Below are positions 18,574 to 26,951 of a DNA stretch of 64,000 bases, piece by piece. The DNA is from JAGFIY01 sp964499285. GTDB taxonomy: Bacteria; Bacteroidota; Ignavibacteria; Ignavibacteriales; Melioribacteraceae. The stretch is taken from the NCBI GenBank assembly GCA_964499285.1, contig CAZCLA010000007.1, forward strand, positions 1-64,000, in the 5' to 3' direction. The translations under genes were made by a program, and so were the position numbers. How positions within the stretch are numbered: position 1 is the first letter of the stretch; each line of letters begins with the position of its first letter. The notes under the pieces were generated by a model. It saw only the letters and a program-made list of their open reading frames with translations. It had not been told where the DNA came from and searched no databases.

Positions 18574-18958
18574 ATATATAGTTGGCGGATTTATCATCGT
18601 AGTTTTTCTCGGTTTGATGGGCTATTTGTTTACACAAACAAATGTAGCTTACGAAAACAATTTTGCCGAAATCAAACACACAGATAAAACAATTAAAGCC
18701 ACCGGCGCCTGGGTTAAATCTAAAGGTTATGACATAGATAATGAAAAGAATATATTTTCTTTTTATATGATAGATAATCAAGGCGTTGAGCTTAAAGTCG
18801 TTTATAAAGGTGCAATACCCAACAATTTTGAATCTTCTACAAGTGTAGTTGTTACTGGGAAATATAAAAACGGCTACTTTATAGCCTCAGATATTTTAAC
18901 AAAATGTCCATCCAAATACGAAGAACAGTACACTGAGGACACAGCAAGCAACATTTAG
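18563..18958 (+). CDS. ccmE: Haem chaperone CcmE, cysteine (CxxxY) variant
   Basis: 131 residues from ATG at 18563, preceded by AAAGGAG; an earlier in-frame TTG has no RBS. An N-terminal membrane anchor (YIVGGFIIVVFLGLMGYLF) is followed by the OB-fold domain (KATGAWVKSKGYD, IFSFYMIDNQGVELKVVYKG, IPNNF, VVVTGKYKNGYFIASDIL). Where classical CcmE has the haem-binding histidine of HxxxY, this protein has CPSKY, the CxxxY variant known from archaea and some sulfate reducers. It is placed between ccmD and ccmF. The substitution is read directly from sequence (TKCPSKYEEQ) and implies a System I variant with haem bound through cysteine. Confidence 0.92.
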   Translation: MKNKYIVGGFIIVVFLGLMGYLFTQTNVAYENNFAEIKHTDKTIKATGAWVKSKGYDIDNEKNIFSFYMIDNQGVELKVVYKGAIPNNFESSTSVVVTGKYKNGYFIASDILTKCPSKYEEQYTEDTASNI

Positions 18959-18973
18959 CGGAAAGGAGTTCCC

Positions 18974-21373
18974 ATGTTTGGTAATATAGCAATTACCGCT
19001 GGATTAATTTTCAGCGTGTTCACAATAATTATGTATTATTTTACCTACAAAGGGTATAATAATACACTGAAATTCGCACGGCTTGGTTATCACTCAATGA
19101 CAATTTTTGTGATAATTGCAAGTGCACTCTTGATGCATGCAATATTAACGCATCAATATGAATATAAATATGTTTTTAACTACAGCAATGGAGAACTTCC
19201 TACCGGACTGTTGATGTCGACCTTTTATGCCGGACAGGAAGGAAGTTTTATGCTCTGGCTTCTCTTCACCTCAATTGTAGGTCTCGTACTGCTTGAGTAC
19301 ACTTCGAAAAGAGAAGATCTTGAACCAAGAGTAATGATGATTTTTACGCTTGCTGCTGCTTTCCTTCTGCTAATGGTTAGCCCGATGCTTAAAAATCCAT
19401 TTTCATATATTTGGGCGGAGCCGACATTTGTTGAGATAAAGCACTTGAATCAATCGTTCCTTTCCATGTCCTTTCTTCAGAATTTTTTATTCCAAGATCC
19501 GGGTTCGGGACAATCGTTCGTTAGATTAAGTCCTGAATTCATGGGAACACTTACCGCAAACGGAATTGCGTTTGAAGATTTTCTGATTAAGGGAAAGGGA
19601 TTAAATCCACTTCTTCAAAATTTCTGGATGCAGATTCATCCTCCGATTTTATTTGTCGGTTTTTCGATGGCAACTGTTCCGTTTGCTTTTGCCTTCGCAG
19701 CGTTGTTGAAAAATGAATATAGAGATTGGGTGAAACAAGCACTACCATGGGTTCTTTCAGGCACTATGATCTTGGGACTTGCAATTATGCTCGGTGGTTA
19801 TTGGGCGTACGGTGTTCTCGGATGGGGCGGATACTGGGGTTGGGACCCGGTAGAAAATTCAAGTTTAGTTCCATGGATCGTTGGAGTTGCTTCGGTTCAT
19901 ACACTATTAATTCAGAAGAAAACTCAAGCTAAAGGAGGGACAGGCAGATTCGGGAAAACGAATTTAATCCTGGCTATTATGACATATCTTCTTGTACTTT
20001 ATTCCACATTCCTTACAAGAAGCGGAATACTCGGCGATGCTTCAGTTCACTCTTTTGCGGAACCGGGTATGTTAGTTTACTGGCTTTTGATTTTGTTTGT
20101 CGGATTTTTCACTCTTCTCGGAATTGGCGGAATTATTTTCCGATGGAAATATTTGGAGAAGCATTTTAATTATGAAGAAGATCTACTTTCACGTGAGCTT
20201 GCACTTTTCACCGGGGCAGTTGCGTTGATTGCAAGTGCATTGATCATTACTGTCGGAACATCTGCTCCAATCTTCGGCACGTCAGTTGAAATATCATTTT
20301 ATAACGAACTTAATTTACCGATAGCAATCATCATTGGTCTTCTGAACGGCTTTAGCTTACTCCTAAAATGGAAGCAAACTAAAGGTGAAGCACTTATTAA
20401 AAACTCGAAGTTTGCTATAATTTCAACTTTGGCTGCAACATTGTTAATGGTTGTTTTCGGCGGTCTTTATGATTTTATGCTTATCCTCCTTGCAATTTCT
20501 GTTAACTTCACAATTTTTGTCAATGCAGAAATTGCTTACAAAATTTGGAAGGGGAAGAAAAGTTATATCGGAGCATATATTGCCCACATAGGATTTGCAG
20601 TTTTCCTTTTGGGAGCCCTTGCTTCCGGTGCTTTTTCGAAAGACGAACACCTTGATCTTGCAAAAGGAGAAAGCGCACAAGTCTTCGGACATAGTTTAAC
20701 ATTTCTCGGATACACGCCAATTGAGAACGGCACTAAATATGCTTTCAACATCGAAGTGGATAAGAACGGGAGCAAGAATGTTGTTTCGCCGGTAATGTAC
20801 ATAGCTGAGTTTAATAATAGTCTTATGCGAGAGCCGGATATCTGGAATAGGTTAATGGATGATTTTTACATTTCGCCTGTCGGTTATGAAGATGGTAGTT
20901 CAAAATCATCGAATGCCGGGCAATCAATAATGATGAGAAAAGGAGAGGCAAAGGAATTCAACGGTTTAACAATTACTTTTGACTCTTTTAATTTTCCACC
21001 TGAAGCGATGGCTGCTATGCAGTCCGGAGGTGATTTCTACATCGGAGCAAAAATGACTGTTTCGGACGGCAGCAATACGGTTAATATTGAACCAAGACTT
21101 CAAAACAAGAACGGGGAAAGATCGTTTGTTCCGGACATGATTGAGGATATGAATTTGAAAGTTGATCTAGAAAATTTAGATGCATCCGGGAATGTTCAGG
21201 TAGTCTTTTCGACTTTAGATGAGACCACAAAAAATGTCATTGCAACGAAAGAAGTGCTCACAATTGAGGCAAGCATTAAACCTTTTATAAACTTAGTTTG
21301 GGCTGGCGTTTTAATTGTTGTGCTCGGTTTTTCAATCTCGGCTGTAAGAAGAACAAAAGAATCAAGAAAGTAG
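18974..21373 (+). CDS. ccmF: Cytochrome c haem lyase subunit CcmF
   Basis: 799 residues, about 14 membrane helices and a large periplasmic domain between the last two (about 565-765). The tryptophan-rich WGGYWGWDPVENSSL motif and QIHPPILFVGFS are classic CcmF/NrfE signatures. CcmF transfers haem from CcmE to apocytochrome CxxCH motifs. The GGAAAGGAG ribosome binding site lies 15 bp after ccmE. A terminator follows, so no ccmG or ccmH is in this operon. At 799 residues it is longer than E. coli CcmF (about 650), mainly through the C-terminal periplasmic extension. Confidence 0.94.
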   Translation: MFGNIAITAGLIFSVFTIIMYYFTYKGYNNTLKFARLGYHSMTIFVIIASALLMHAILTHQYEYKYVFNYSNGELPTGLLMSTFYAGQEGSFMLWLLFTSIVGLVLLEYTSKREDLEPRVMMIFTLAAAFLLLMVSPMLKNPFSYIWAEPTFVEIKHLNQSFLSMSFLQNFLFQDPGSGQSFVRLSPEFMGTLTANGIAFEDFLIKGKGLNPLLQNFWMQIHPPILFVGFSMATVPFAFAFAALLKNEYRDWVKQALPWVLSGTMILGLAIMLGGYWAYGVLGWGGYWGWDPVENSSLVPWIVGVASVHTLLIQKKTQAKGGTGRFGKTNLILAIMTYLLVLYSTFLTRSGILGDASVHSFAEPGMLVYWLLILFVGFFTLLGIGGIIFRWKYLEKHFNYEEDLLSRELALFTGAVALIASALIITVGTSAPIFGTSVEISFYNELNLPIAIIIGLLNGFSLLLKWKQTKGEALIKNSKFAIISTLAATLLMVVFGGLYDFMLILLAISVNFTIFVNAEIAYKIWKGKKSYIGAYIAHIGFAVFLLGALASGAFSKDEHLDLAKGESAQVFGHSLTFLGYTPIENGTKYAFNIEVDKNGSKNVVSPVMYIAEFNNSLMREPDIWNRLMDDFYISPVGYEDGSSKSSNAGQSIMMRKGEAKEFNGLTITFDSFNFPPEAMAAMQSGGDFYIGAKMTVSDGSNTVNIEPRLQNKNGERSFVPDMIEDMNLKVDLENLDASGNVQVVFSTLDETTKNVIATKEVLTIEASIKPFINLVWAGVLIVVLGFSISAVRRTKESRK

Positions 21374-21398
21374 TTGCAGCTATTAAAATAATGTACTT

Positions 21399-21428
21399 AA
21401 AAAAGGCTCTCAATAGAGCCTTTTTTTT
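21399..21428. terminator. Bidirectional terminator after ccmF
   Basis: AAAAAAGGCTCT and AGAGCCTTTTTTTT flank a CAAT loop. It ends ccmF, and its T tract overlaps the stop codon of the convergent NtrC-family gene, which can use it too. Confidence 0.9.
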
Positions 21429-22800
21429 AATCTTCGTAAACAATATTATAATTGTTTATCAATCTGTGGAGATGTCTTCTGTCGATACCGCATTCCTCCG
21501 CGGTTTTGGATACATTCCCTTCGTTCTTTTTGAGATAGTGCGTTAGATAAGCAACCTCAAAATTTTCAAGGATTTTATTCTTAGCATCTTTAAACGGTAA
21601 TTCTAAAATCGAATTATCTATTGTTGATGAATCCTTTGCTCCGGGTATTGGTATATCCGAGCTGTCTATGGTAGTTGAAGTACACAAATAGGATGCACGT
21701 GCAACCATATTTTGCAATTCTCTCGCATTGCCCGGCCATGAATAATTTTCCAATAACTCTTCTGCTCTTTCTGAAAATATTTTTTTCTTTCCATCGTGCT
21801 GAGCACAGACTTCATTCAGAAAATATTTTGCAAGGGGAATTATATCTTCAGGTCTTTCTCTCAAGGGAGGAATCTCGATCTTCATCATATTCAATCTAAA
21901 GTATAAATCTTCTCTAAATTTTTTCTCCTTAACCATATTTTCGATTTCTTGATTAGTCGCGGCAATTATTCTGACATCAATGTTTATTTCACGCTCACCA
22001 CCGACTCGTCTTATTTTTCTTTCTTCGAGCATTCTTAAAAGTTTTACTTGAAGAGCCGGACTCATATCGCCTATTTCATCAAAGAAGAATGTTCCTTCGT
22101 TTGCAAATTCGAGAAGCCCAGGTTTTGTTCTTACGGCTCCAGTAAAAGCGCCTTTCTCATGTCCAAATAGTTCGCTTTCAAACAAACTTTCGGGCAGTGC
22201 GCCGCAGTTGACAGGAACAAATGGGTTAACACTTCTGCTGCTCAATTTATGAATAGCCCTTGCTATAAGTTCTTTTCCTGTCCCGCTTTCACCGGTTATA
22301 AGCACCGTCATATTACCTTGCGAAACTTTGTTCACTAAAGAGATTATTTCCTGCATCTGCTTGCTTTTGGAAACGATACCTGTCTGCTCATCAATTGTGT
22401 TTTCGAAAATAGTTTCTTTGGGCGAAGTGACAAACTCTTTGATGGCTAGATCGATTTTATCGTAAAGTTTTTTTGAGGTAAAAGGTTTTTCAATGAAATC
22501 GAATGCTCCTAATTTTGTGGCTTCAACACCTGCTTCAATAGTTCCATATCCCGAAATTATGATTACCTTAGATTCCGCCGAATGATTCATCGCTTTTTTG
22601 AGAACATCAATTCCAGAAATATTTCCCATTTTCAGATCAGTTATGATAAGATTAAATTTCTGCCTTTCAATTAACTTGATTGCTTTTTCAGGATCGTTTT
22701 CTGCTTGTACTTTAAGATCTCCTCTTTTTGATAGAATTTTTTCGATGCTGTTCAGCATTTCGATTTCATCGTCGACGAGTAGTACTTTAATCTTATTCAT
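21427..22800 (-). CDS. NtrC-family sigma-54-dependent response regulator
   Basis: 457 residues. A receiver domain (acidic pair D10-D11, phosphoacceptor D55 in IITDLKMG, K in FIEKPF) is followed by a sigma-54-interacting AAA+ domain with Walker A GESGTGKE, the sigma-54 contact loop GAFTGA, Walker B FFDEIGDM and the WPGNARELQN segment. A C-terminal Fis-type helix-turn-helix (GNVSKTAEECGIDRRHLHRL) binds DNA. It overlaps the sensor kinase gene by 8 bp, so it is the cognate regulator. A likely target is the sigma-54 promoter at 24504. Confidence 0.95.
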   Translation of the reverse strand: MNKIKVLLVDDEIEMLNSIEKILSKRGDLKVQAENDPEKAIKLIERQKFNLIITDLKMGNISGIDVLKKAMNHSAESKVIIISGYGTIEAGVEATKLGAFDFIEKPFTSKKLYDKIDLAIKEFVTSPKETIFENTIDEQTGIVSKSKQMQEIISLVNKVSQGNMTVLITGESGTGKELIARAIHKLSSRSVNPFVPVNCGALPESLFESELFGHEKGAFTGAVRTKPGLLEFANEGTFFFDEIGDMSPALQVKLLRMLEERKIRRVGGEREINIDVRIIAATNQEIENMVKEKKFREDLYFRLNMMKIEIPPLRERPEDIIPLAKYFLNEVCAQHDGKKKIFSERAEELLENYSWPGNARELQNMVARASYLCTSTTIDSSDIPIPGAKDSSTIDNSILELPFKDAKNKILENFEVAYLTHYLKKNEGNVSKTAEECGIDRRHLHRLINNYNIVYED

Positions 22801-24256
22801 TAATTATCCTGTTGAAACTTATTTTAAATTCCGTGCCTTCGTTTATTTTGCTGCTGCATCTGATTTCAGCATTATGATTTTTAATTATGTTATTAACAAT
22901 ATATAAGCCTAAGCCTGTTCCCTTATCCTTTTCTTTTGTGGTAAAAAACGGAGAGTAAATCTGATCAAGCAATTCTTGTTCAATTCCCTTTCCATTATCC
23001 GAAATTTTAAGAACTGCCTTTCCGTTTTTACTTTCAAGTTTGATGTCGATAATTCCGTCCTCTTCAATGGCATCAACGGCATTATTAACCAGGTTTATTA
23101 TCATCTGCTCTATCTGAACCTGATCAGCGTTAATAAAAATTTCTTCATCTGGGATGGACTTTTTTATAATCACTCGCTTCTTACGTACTCTTGGATGCAG
23201 AACTTCTAGACTTTCATTAACAATTTTTGCCAGATTTACTTTCTGAAACTCCTTAGAAAGTTTTTTACTGTATCGCAAAATATTGCTTGTAATTGCCGAA
23301 ACTCTGTCTATTTGATTGGCAATTACATTAAGATCCTCATCGAATTTTTTAAGGTTTTCGTTTTCCTTAGCTTCAATCTGCAAATAATCCACCCGTGAAA
23401 GAATTATTGCCGATGGATTATTTATTTCATGCGCAATTTCTGCTGTAAGTTCACCAAGGGTTGCTAGTTTATCTGCATGTTGAAGTTGTTCGAAATGCAG
23501 TTCTTCAATTTTTCGTTTTGAATCTTTTAGATTATTAACCATTTTATTAAAATGCTTTTCGATGATTCCGAATTCGTCATCAGTTTCTTGCGGAAGCCGG
23601 ATGTTTAGATTACCTGCTTCAACTTCATCGAGTGCATACATGAATTTCTTCAGCGGATTATTTATAAACTTGTTAAATAAAATATAAAGCACAACAAATA
23701 GAATAAAGAGTATTGCAATTCCTAAGTAAACCGAATGAATTGTTCCTGTGTAAAAACGATTTTCGGCGCTGGTCAATCTTGTGTCAATATCCAAGTAAGC
23801 AATTATTTCCTGTGAGGGATCATGACATGTTTGGCATTGAGAAGTATTGAATATCGGTTCTGTAGCTGAATAAACTCCTTTATCTTCAATTAAATTAATT
23901 AATCTTGTTTTTCCGAATTTATGTTCTGAATCAATCTCAAAAAAACTTTTACCTTCTTCGCGATGATCTAAGGAGTATAATATTGTTCCCTCAGTATCCA
24001 CTATTCTTGCATGATCGATCCATTCGTTCTCGGACACGCTTTCCAAAATATTAGGAATATCTTTTTTGCCATGAGTATTCATACAGTTAACCAAACCGTT
24101 CCGCGCGACATTTAAGGAGGTTTCCAACAAAATGATCGACCTTTCGGCAAAGTTGCTCCTAAACTGCTGCAGCAAAAAGAAATTCGGAATACCCACTCCC
24201 AAAATTATGATTGTAAGTATCACTAAAATAAACTTGGCTTTTATTGTATTGAACAT
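22793..24256 (-). CDS. Sensor histidine kinase with periplasmic c-type haem motif
   Basis: 487 residues. Membrane helix 1 (about 8-30), a periplasmic sensor region (31-165), helix 2 (about 168-193, VYLGIAILFILFVVLYILF), HAMP, HisKA with phosphohistidine in AEIAHEINNPSA, and an HATPase domain (DNGKGIEQE, KGTGLGLYIV). The periplasmic region contains CQTCH at residues 141-145, a single canonical CxxCH haem attachment motif, so the kinase probably carries covalently bound haem and senses a redox or gas ligand. It sits between the ccm genes and a multihaem cytochrome. It is transcribed with the NtrC-type regulator and diverges from the cytochrome operon across a 274-bp promoter region. A candidate -7 element (TATTTTTG on the minus strand, 24291-24298) lies upstream. 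Confidence 0.92.
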   Translation of the reverse strand: MFNTIKAKFILVILTIIILGVGIPNFFLLQQFRSNFAERSIILLETSLNVARNGLVNCMNTHGKKDIPNILESVSENEWIDHARIVDTEGTILYSLDHREEGKSFFEIDSEHKFGKTRLINLIEDKGVYSATEPIFNTSQCQTCHDPSQEIIAYLDIDTRLTSAENRFYTGTIHSVYLGIAILFILFVVLYILFNKFINNPLKKFMYALDEVEAGNLNIRLPQETDDEFGIIEKHFNKMVNNLKDSKRKIEELHFEQLQHADKLATLGELTAEIAHEINNPSAIILSRVDYLQIEAKENENLKKFDEDLNVIANQIDRVSAITSNILRYSKKLSKEFQKVNLAKIVNESLEVLHPRVRKKRVIIKKSIPDEEIFINADQVQIEQMIINLVNNAVDAIEEDGIIDIKLESKNGKAVLKISDNGKGIEQELLDQIYSPFFTTKEKDKGTGLGLYIVNNIIKNHNAEIRCSSKINEGTEFKISFNRIINE

Positions 24257-24349
24257 AATTTGCTTTTCTTTTAAACCGATATAGAAGTCCCAAAAATATA
24301 AATATTTTACATAAAGGAAAGCTTAATTATGTGGCATTAATGTCCCCGC

Positions 24350-24367
24350 TGTGACAAATTTGTCTCA
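24350..24367. promoter_or_regulatory. 18-bp dyad, candidate activator (UAS) site
   Basis: TGTGACAAATTTGTCTCA is a dyad with one mismatched pair and a perfect 12-bp core GACAAATTTGTC. It lies in the regulatory region between the kinase and the cytochrome operon, about 140 bp before the -24 element, a normal distance for an NtrC-type enhancer. An overlapping TGTC-N8-GACA arrangement (24341-24356) gives a second half-site combination. Assignment to the adjacent regulator is inference. Confidence 0.5.
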
Positions 24368-24503
24368 GAAATCTTGAAAAAAAAATCCATTTTCTCAGTT
24401 TTAGAACTTGGGTAAAAATGTCTTTTTAGCGAATAGCGGTACTTTTTAGTGAGATTAGTGAGAGGTTTCAACTCCACAGAATAAAAATAAACATAATAAA
24501 ACT

Positions 24504-24521
24504 TTGGTATCGGATTTGCTT
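24504..24521 (+). promoter_or_regulatory. Sigma-54 (-24/-12) promoter
   Basis: TTGGTATCGGATTTGCTT carries GG at 24506-24507 and GC at 24518-24519 with exactly 10 bp between, and matches TTGGYA-N6-TTGCW closely. Transcription should start about 12 bp after the GC, at or very near the ATG at 24531. It would drive the receiver gene and the multihaem cytochrome. The sigma-54 activator encoded divergently next door strongly supports it. Confidence 0.75.
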
Positions 24522-24530
24522 GTATTTAAT

Positions 24531-24914
24531 ATGGATTTAATAACTATTTCGAGCGATAAAGAATTACTGGGAAAAATTGAGAAAGTATGCAAATCTCTCT
24601 CAATAAAATTCATTGTTTATAGCGGTGAGAAAAACGCACTTGAAGTGATGTCCACTGTTTGTTCTGATAGTTTTAACACCATTATCTTGGACGATGATTT
24701 TCTTTCAAACGATTCACCACAAATTTTAGCGGCTTTGTTAAAGGTGAACAAGAAACTGAAAGTCATTTTTTTGACATCGGATTCATCAGTTGAAAGGGGA
24801 AGATTAATTTGCGGAATCGGTGTTTACTATTATTCAATAAAACCCGTTGAACAATCGGAATTGTTTGAAGCGATTCAATCGATAAATAAAATAAGAAATC
24901 AACTAATTAATTAA
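24531..24914 (+). CDS. Stand-alone receiver-domain protein
   Basis: 127 residues from the ATG at 24531; a TTG at 24504 is open but falls inside the sigma-54 promoter. The fold is CheY-like: phosphoacceptor aspartate in NTIILDDDFL, a T/S in VIFLTSDSS and a conserved lysine in YYSIKPVEQSEL. The usual N-terminal acidic pair is replaced by ITISSDKE, so metal binding and phosphorylation may be altered. No output domain follows. The gene is 11 bp upstream of the nonahaem cytochrome and evidently co-transcribed with it. It may be a phosphate sink, a feedback element for the neighbouring kinase or a protein-binding regulator. Confidence 0.8.
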   Translation: MDLITISSDKELLGKIEKVCKSLSIKFIVYSGEKNALEVMSTVCSDSFNTIILDDDFLSNDSPQILAALLKVNKKLKVIFLTSDSSVERGRLICGIGVYYYSIKPVEQSELFEAIQSINKIRNQLIN

Positions 24915-24925
24915 GAGGAGTCATA

Positions 24926-26923
24926 ATGAAAAGAATTACAATCCTACTCCTGTGTTTAATTTTCGGCACATCTTTCCTCTATGCACAACCGGATCTTCTT
25001 CTCAAAATGCATGGTGTTTCATCAAGAATTGCTGCTGAAAACGAAGCAGATTTATTCAGATATTCATTTACGGGATTGCAGAATGTTGGAGTTGGTACCG
25101 AAGTCTATCTGAGTGTTATGAACAGAGAAGGAGCACTCGGGGATGTTAATTGGACAATACCTACAAAACCTGAAGGTTCAAATGCTACTATGGGTGGCAC
25201 TCAGAACGAAGGAGATAATACTCAATTTGCCGCCTTCACTCCGGATTTAGCAGGCAAGTATGTTATTGAAGTATTCAGTGACGGTGCAATCGCTGAGATT
25301 ACAGTTAATGCTGCAATGTATCTTGGTGCCTTAACAGAACAGCCGAACTGCGGTTATTGCCACGAAGGCATTACCGCCAAATGGAAAGGAACCGGACACT
25401 ATTTTGATACTGAATGGGCATTGAATGGTGAATTAAGCTCACATTTCAGAGAATCATGTTTAGAGTGCCATTCCACCGGATACGATCCAAATCCTACAGC
25501 CGTCAACAATGGTTTTGACGATTTTGAATTTGTTTTCCCGGAAGAATTAGCACCGGGTGTTTGGGATGCAATGGTTGAAACTTATCCAGAAGCAATGTCA
25601 CGCGCCAGAGTACAATGCGAAGCCTGCCACGGACCGGGAGGAAATCACTTTTACCTGACACAAGATGCAAGAATGGTATCAACAATTGAAGTTGATGTAT
25701 GTGCATCCTGCCATGATCAAGGCACACATCACTACTTCCCGAGAGAATGGGAATATTCAGTGCATGCTCAAGGTCCTAATGTTGGTTATGCAGGCGGAAG
25801 AGCAGGATGTGCAAATTGCCATAGCGGTTCTGGTTTTGTTGCTTATGTAAAAGGGGGACAAGTTCCTTTAACTGAGGCACCTCCGGCAACAGTGATTACT
25901 TGTGCAACTTGTCATGATCCTCACTCAGCAGAAAATCCAGCACAAGTGAGATTAAGTACAGCACAATTGTCAGACGGAACTGACGTTCCTCTGTCAAATG
26001 AAGGAAGACTTTGTATTAATTGCCACAAAGGCAGAAGAGATGCTGTCGATTATACCGATAATTGGTTAAGTAATCTAAGTTCTCACTTTGGACCTCACTA
26101 TGGTACTCAAGGGGACGTTCTTGTAGGTGCAAACGTAATTACTTGGGGTTACCAATTAGGCACCTCACCTCACCTTCAAGCAATCGAAAAAGCTTGTATC
26201 GGATGTCATATGGCACCGGCTGGTGAAGACGGAGAAGGTAATCCATTGATAGCCGGTTCCCACACATTTTCAATGAGAACCCCAGAGGGAATGGCAAACG
26301 TTGCAGCGTGCGAACCCTGTCACGGTGACGTTGGTGATGATTTTAACGTAAAGAAACTTTACATCAATGGTATTGCCGATCATGACGGTGACGGAGTTGA
26401 AGAAGGTTTGCAGGAAGAAGTACATGGTCTTTTAGAACAGATTTATGAATTACTTCCTAATGACGGTGAAGGTCACTTAATGATCACAGATTCATCAGTT
26501 ACACAAATTCAAGCTCAAGCAGCTTATAACTTTTTGGTAATTGAGGATGACAGAAGTTTGGGTATGCACAATCCTGAATTTGTTGTTGACTTGCTTCAAT
26601 TAACTCTCGGAGTTCTTAACGGAACGATTAGTGATGTTGAGGGTGAGGAATTGATTCCATTTAAGTTTACTCTTGAACAAAATTATCCTAACCCGTTCAA
26701 TCCGGCAACTACTATCAGATTTAATGTGCCACAAGCATCAGACGTTAAATTGACTATTTATGATACAATGGGTAGGGAAGTAGAAGTATTAGTTAACAGA
26801 CACCACAATCCTGGTCAATATGAATATAACTGGAATGCAGGAAATTTTGCATCAGGTGTATATTTCTATAGAATGGAAGCTGGTAATTTTGTTAAAACGA
26901 ACAAAATGCTCCTGCTCAAGTAG
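24926..26923 (+). CDS. Nonahaem cytochrome c with T9SS sorting domain
   Basis: 665 residues with a signal peptide (MKRITILLLCLIFGTSFLYAQ). After an Ig-like N-terminal domain (about 22-135) there are nine CxxCH motifs between residues 142 and 466: CGYCH, CLECH, CEACH, CASCH, CANCH, CATCH, CINCH, CIGCH and CEPCH. Extra histidines (GHYF, GTHHYF, SVHAQG, SPHLQA, GSHTF) could be distal haem ligands. The C-terminus is a complete T9SS type A domain (LEQNYPNPFNPATTIRF to NKMLLLK), so the cytochrome is predicted to cross the outer membrane and reach the cell surface. Spacing resembles the cytochrome c554/multihaem family. A catalytic role cannot be excluded, but extracellular electron transfer is the simplest reading. 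GAGGAG ribosome binding site; expression probably from the sigma-54 promoter at 24504. Confidence 0.93.
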   Translation: MKRITILLLCLIFGTSFLYAQPDLLLKMHGVSSRIAAENEADLFRYSFTGLQNVGVGTEVYLSVMNREGALGDVNWTIPTKPEGSNATMGGTQNEGDNTQFAAFTPDLAGKYVIEVFSDGAIAEITVNAAMYLGALTEQPNCGYCHEGITAKWKGTGHYFDTEWALNGELSSHFRESCLECHSTGYDPNPTAVNNGFDDFEFVFPEELAPGVWDAMVETYPEAMSRARVQCEACHGPGGNHFYLTQDARMVSTIEVDVCASCHDQGTHHYFPREWEYSVHAQGPNVGYAGGRAGCANCHSGSGFVAYVKGGQVPLTEAPPATVITCATCHDPHSAENPAQVRLSTAQLSDGTDVPLSNEGRLCINCHKGRRDAVDYTDNWLSNLSSHFGPHYGTQGDVLVGANVITWGYQLGTSPHLQAIEKACIGCHMAPAGEDGEGNPLIAGSHTFSMRTPEGMANVAACEPCHGDVGDDFNVKKLYINGIADHDGDGVEEGLQEEVHGLLEQIYELLPNDGEGHLMITDSSVTQIQAQAAYNFLVIEDDRSLGMHNPEFVVDLLQLTLGVLNGTISDVEGEELIPFKFTLEQNYPNPFNPATTIRFNVPQASDVKLTIYDTMGREVEVLVNRHHNPGQYEYNWNAGNFASGVYFYRMEAGNFVKTNKMLLLK

Positions 26924-26951
26924 TTATCACTTTTCCTCTAATGTGAATGTG

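Noticed and set aside
24071..24085. CMNTH in the kinase (residues 58-62) as a second haem site
   Set aside because: It lacks the second cysteine of CxxCH.
24340..24356. GG-N10-GC match on the minus strand as a sigma-54 promoter for the kinase
   Set aside because: Only the GG/GC dinucleotides fit; the flanking TTGG and TTGC consensus bases do not.
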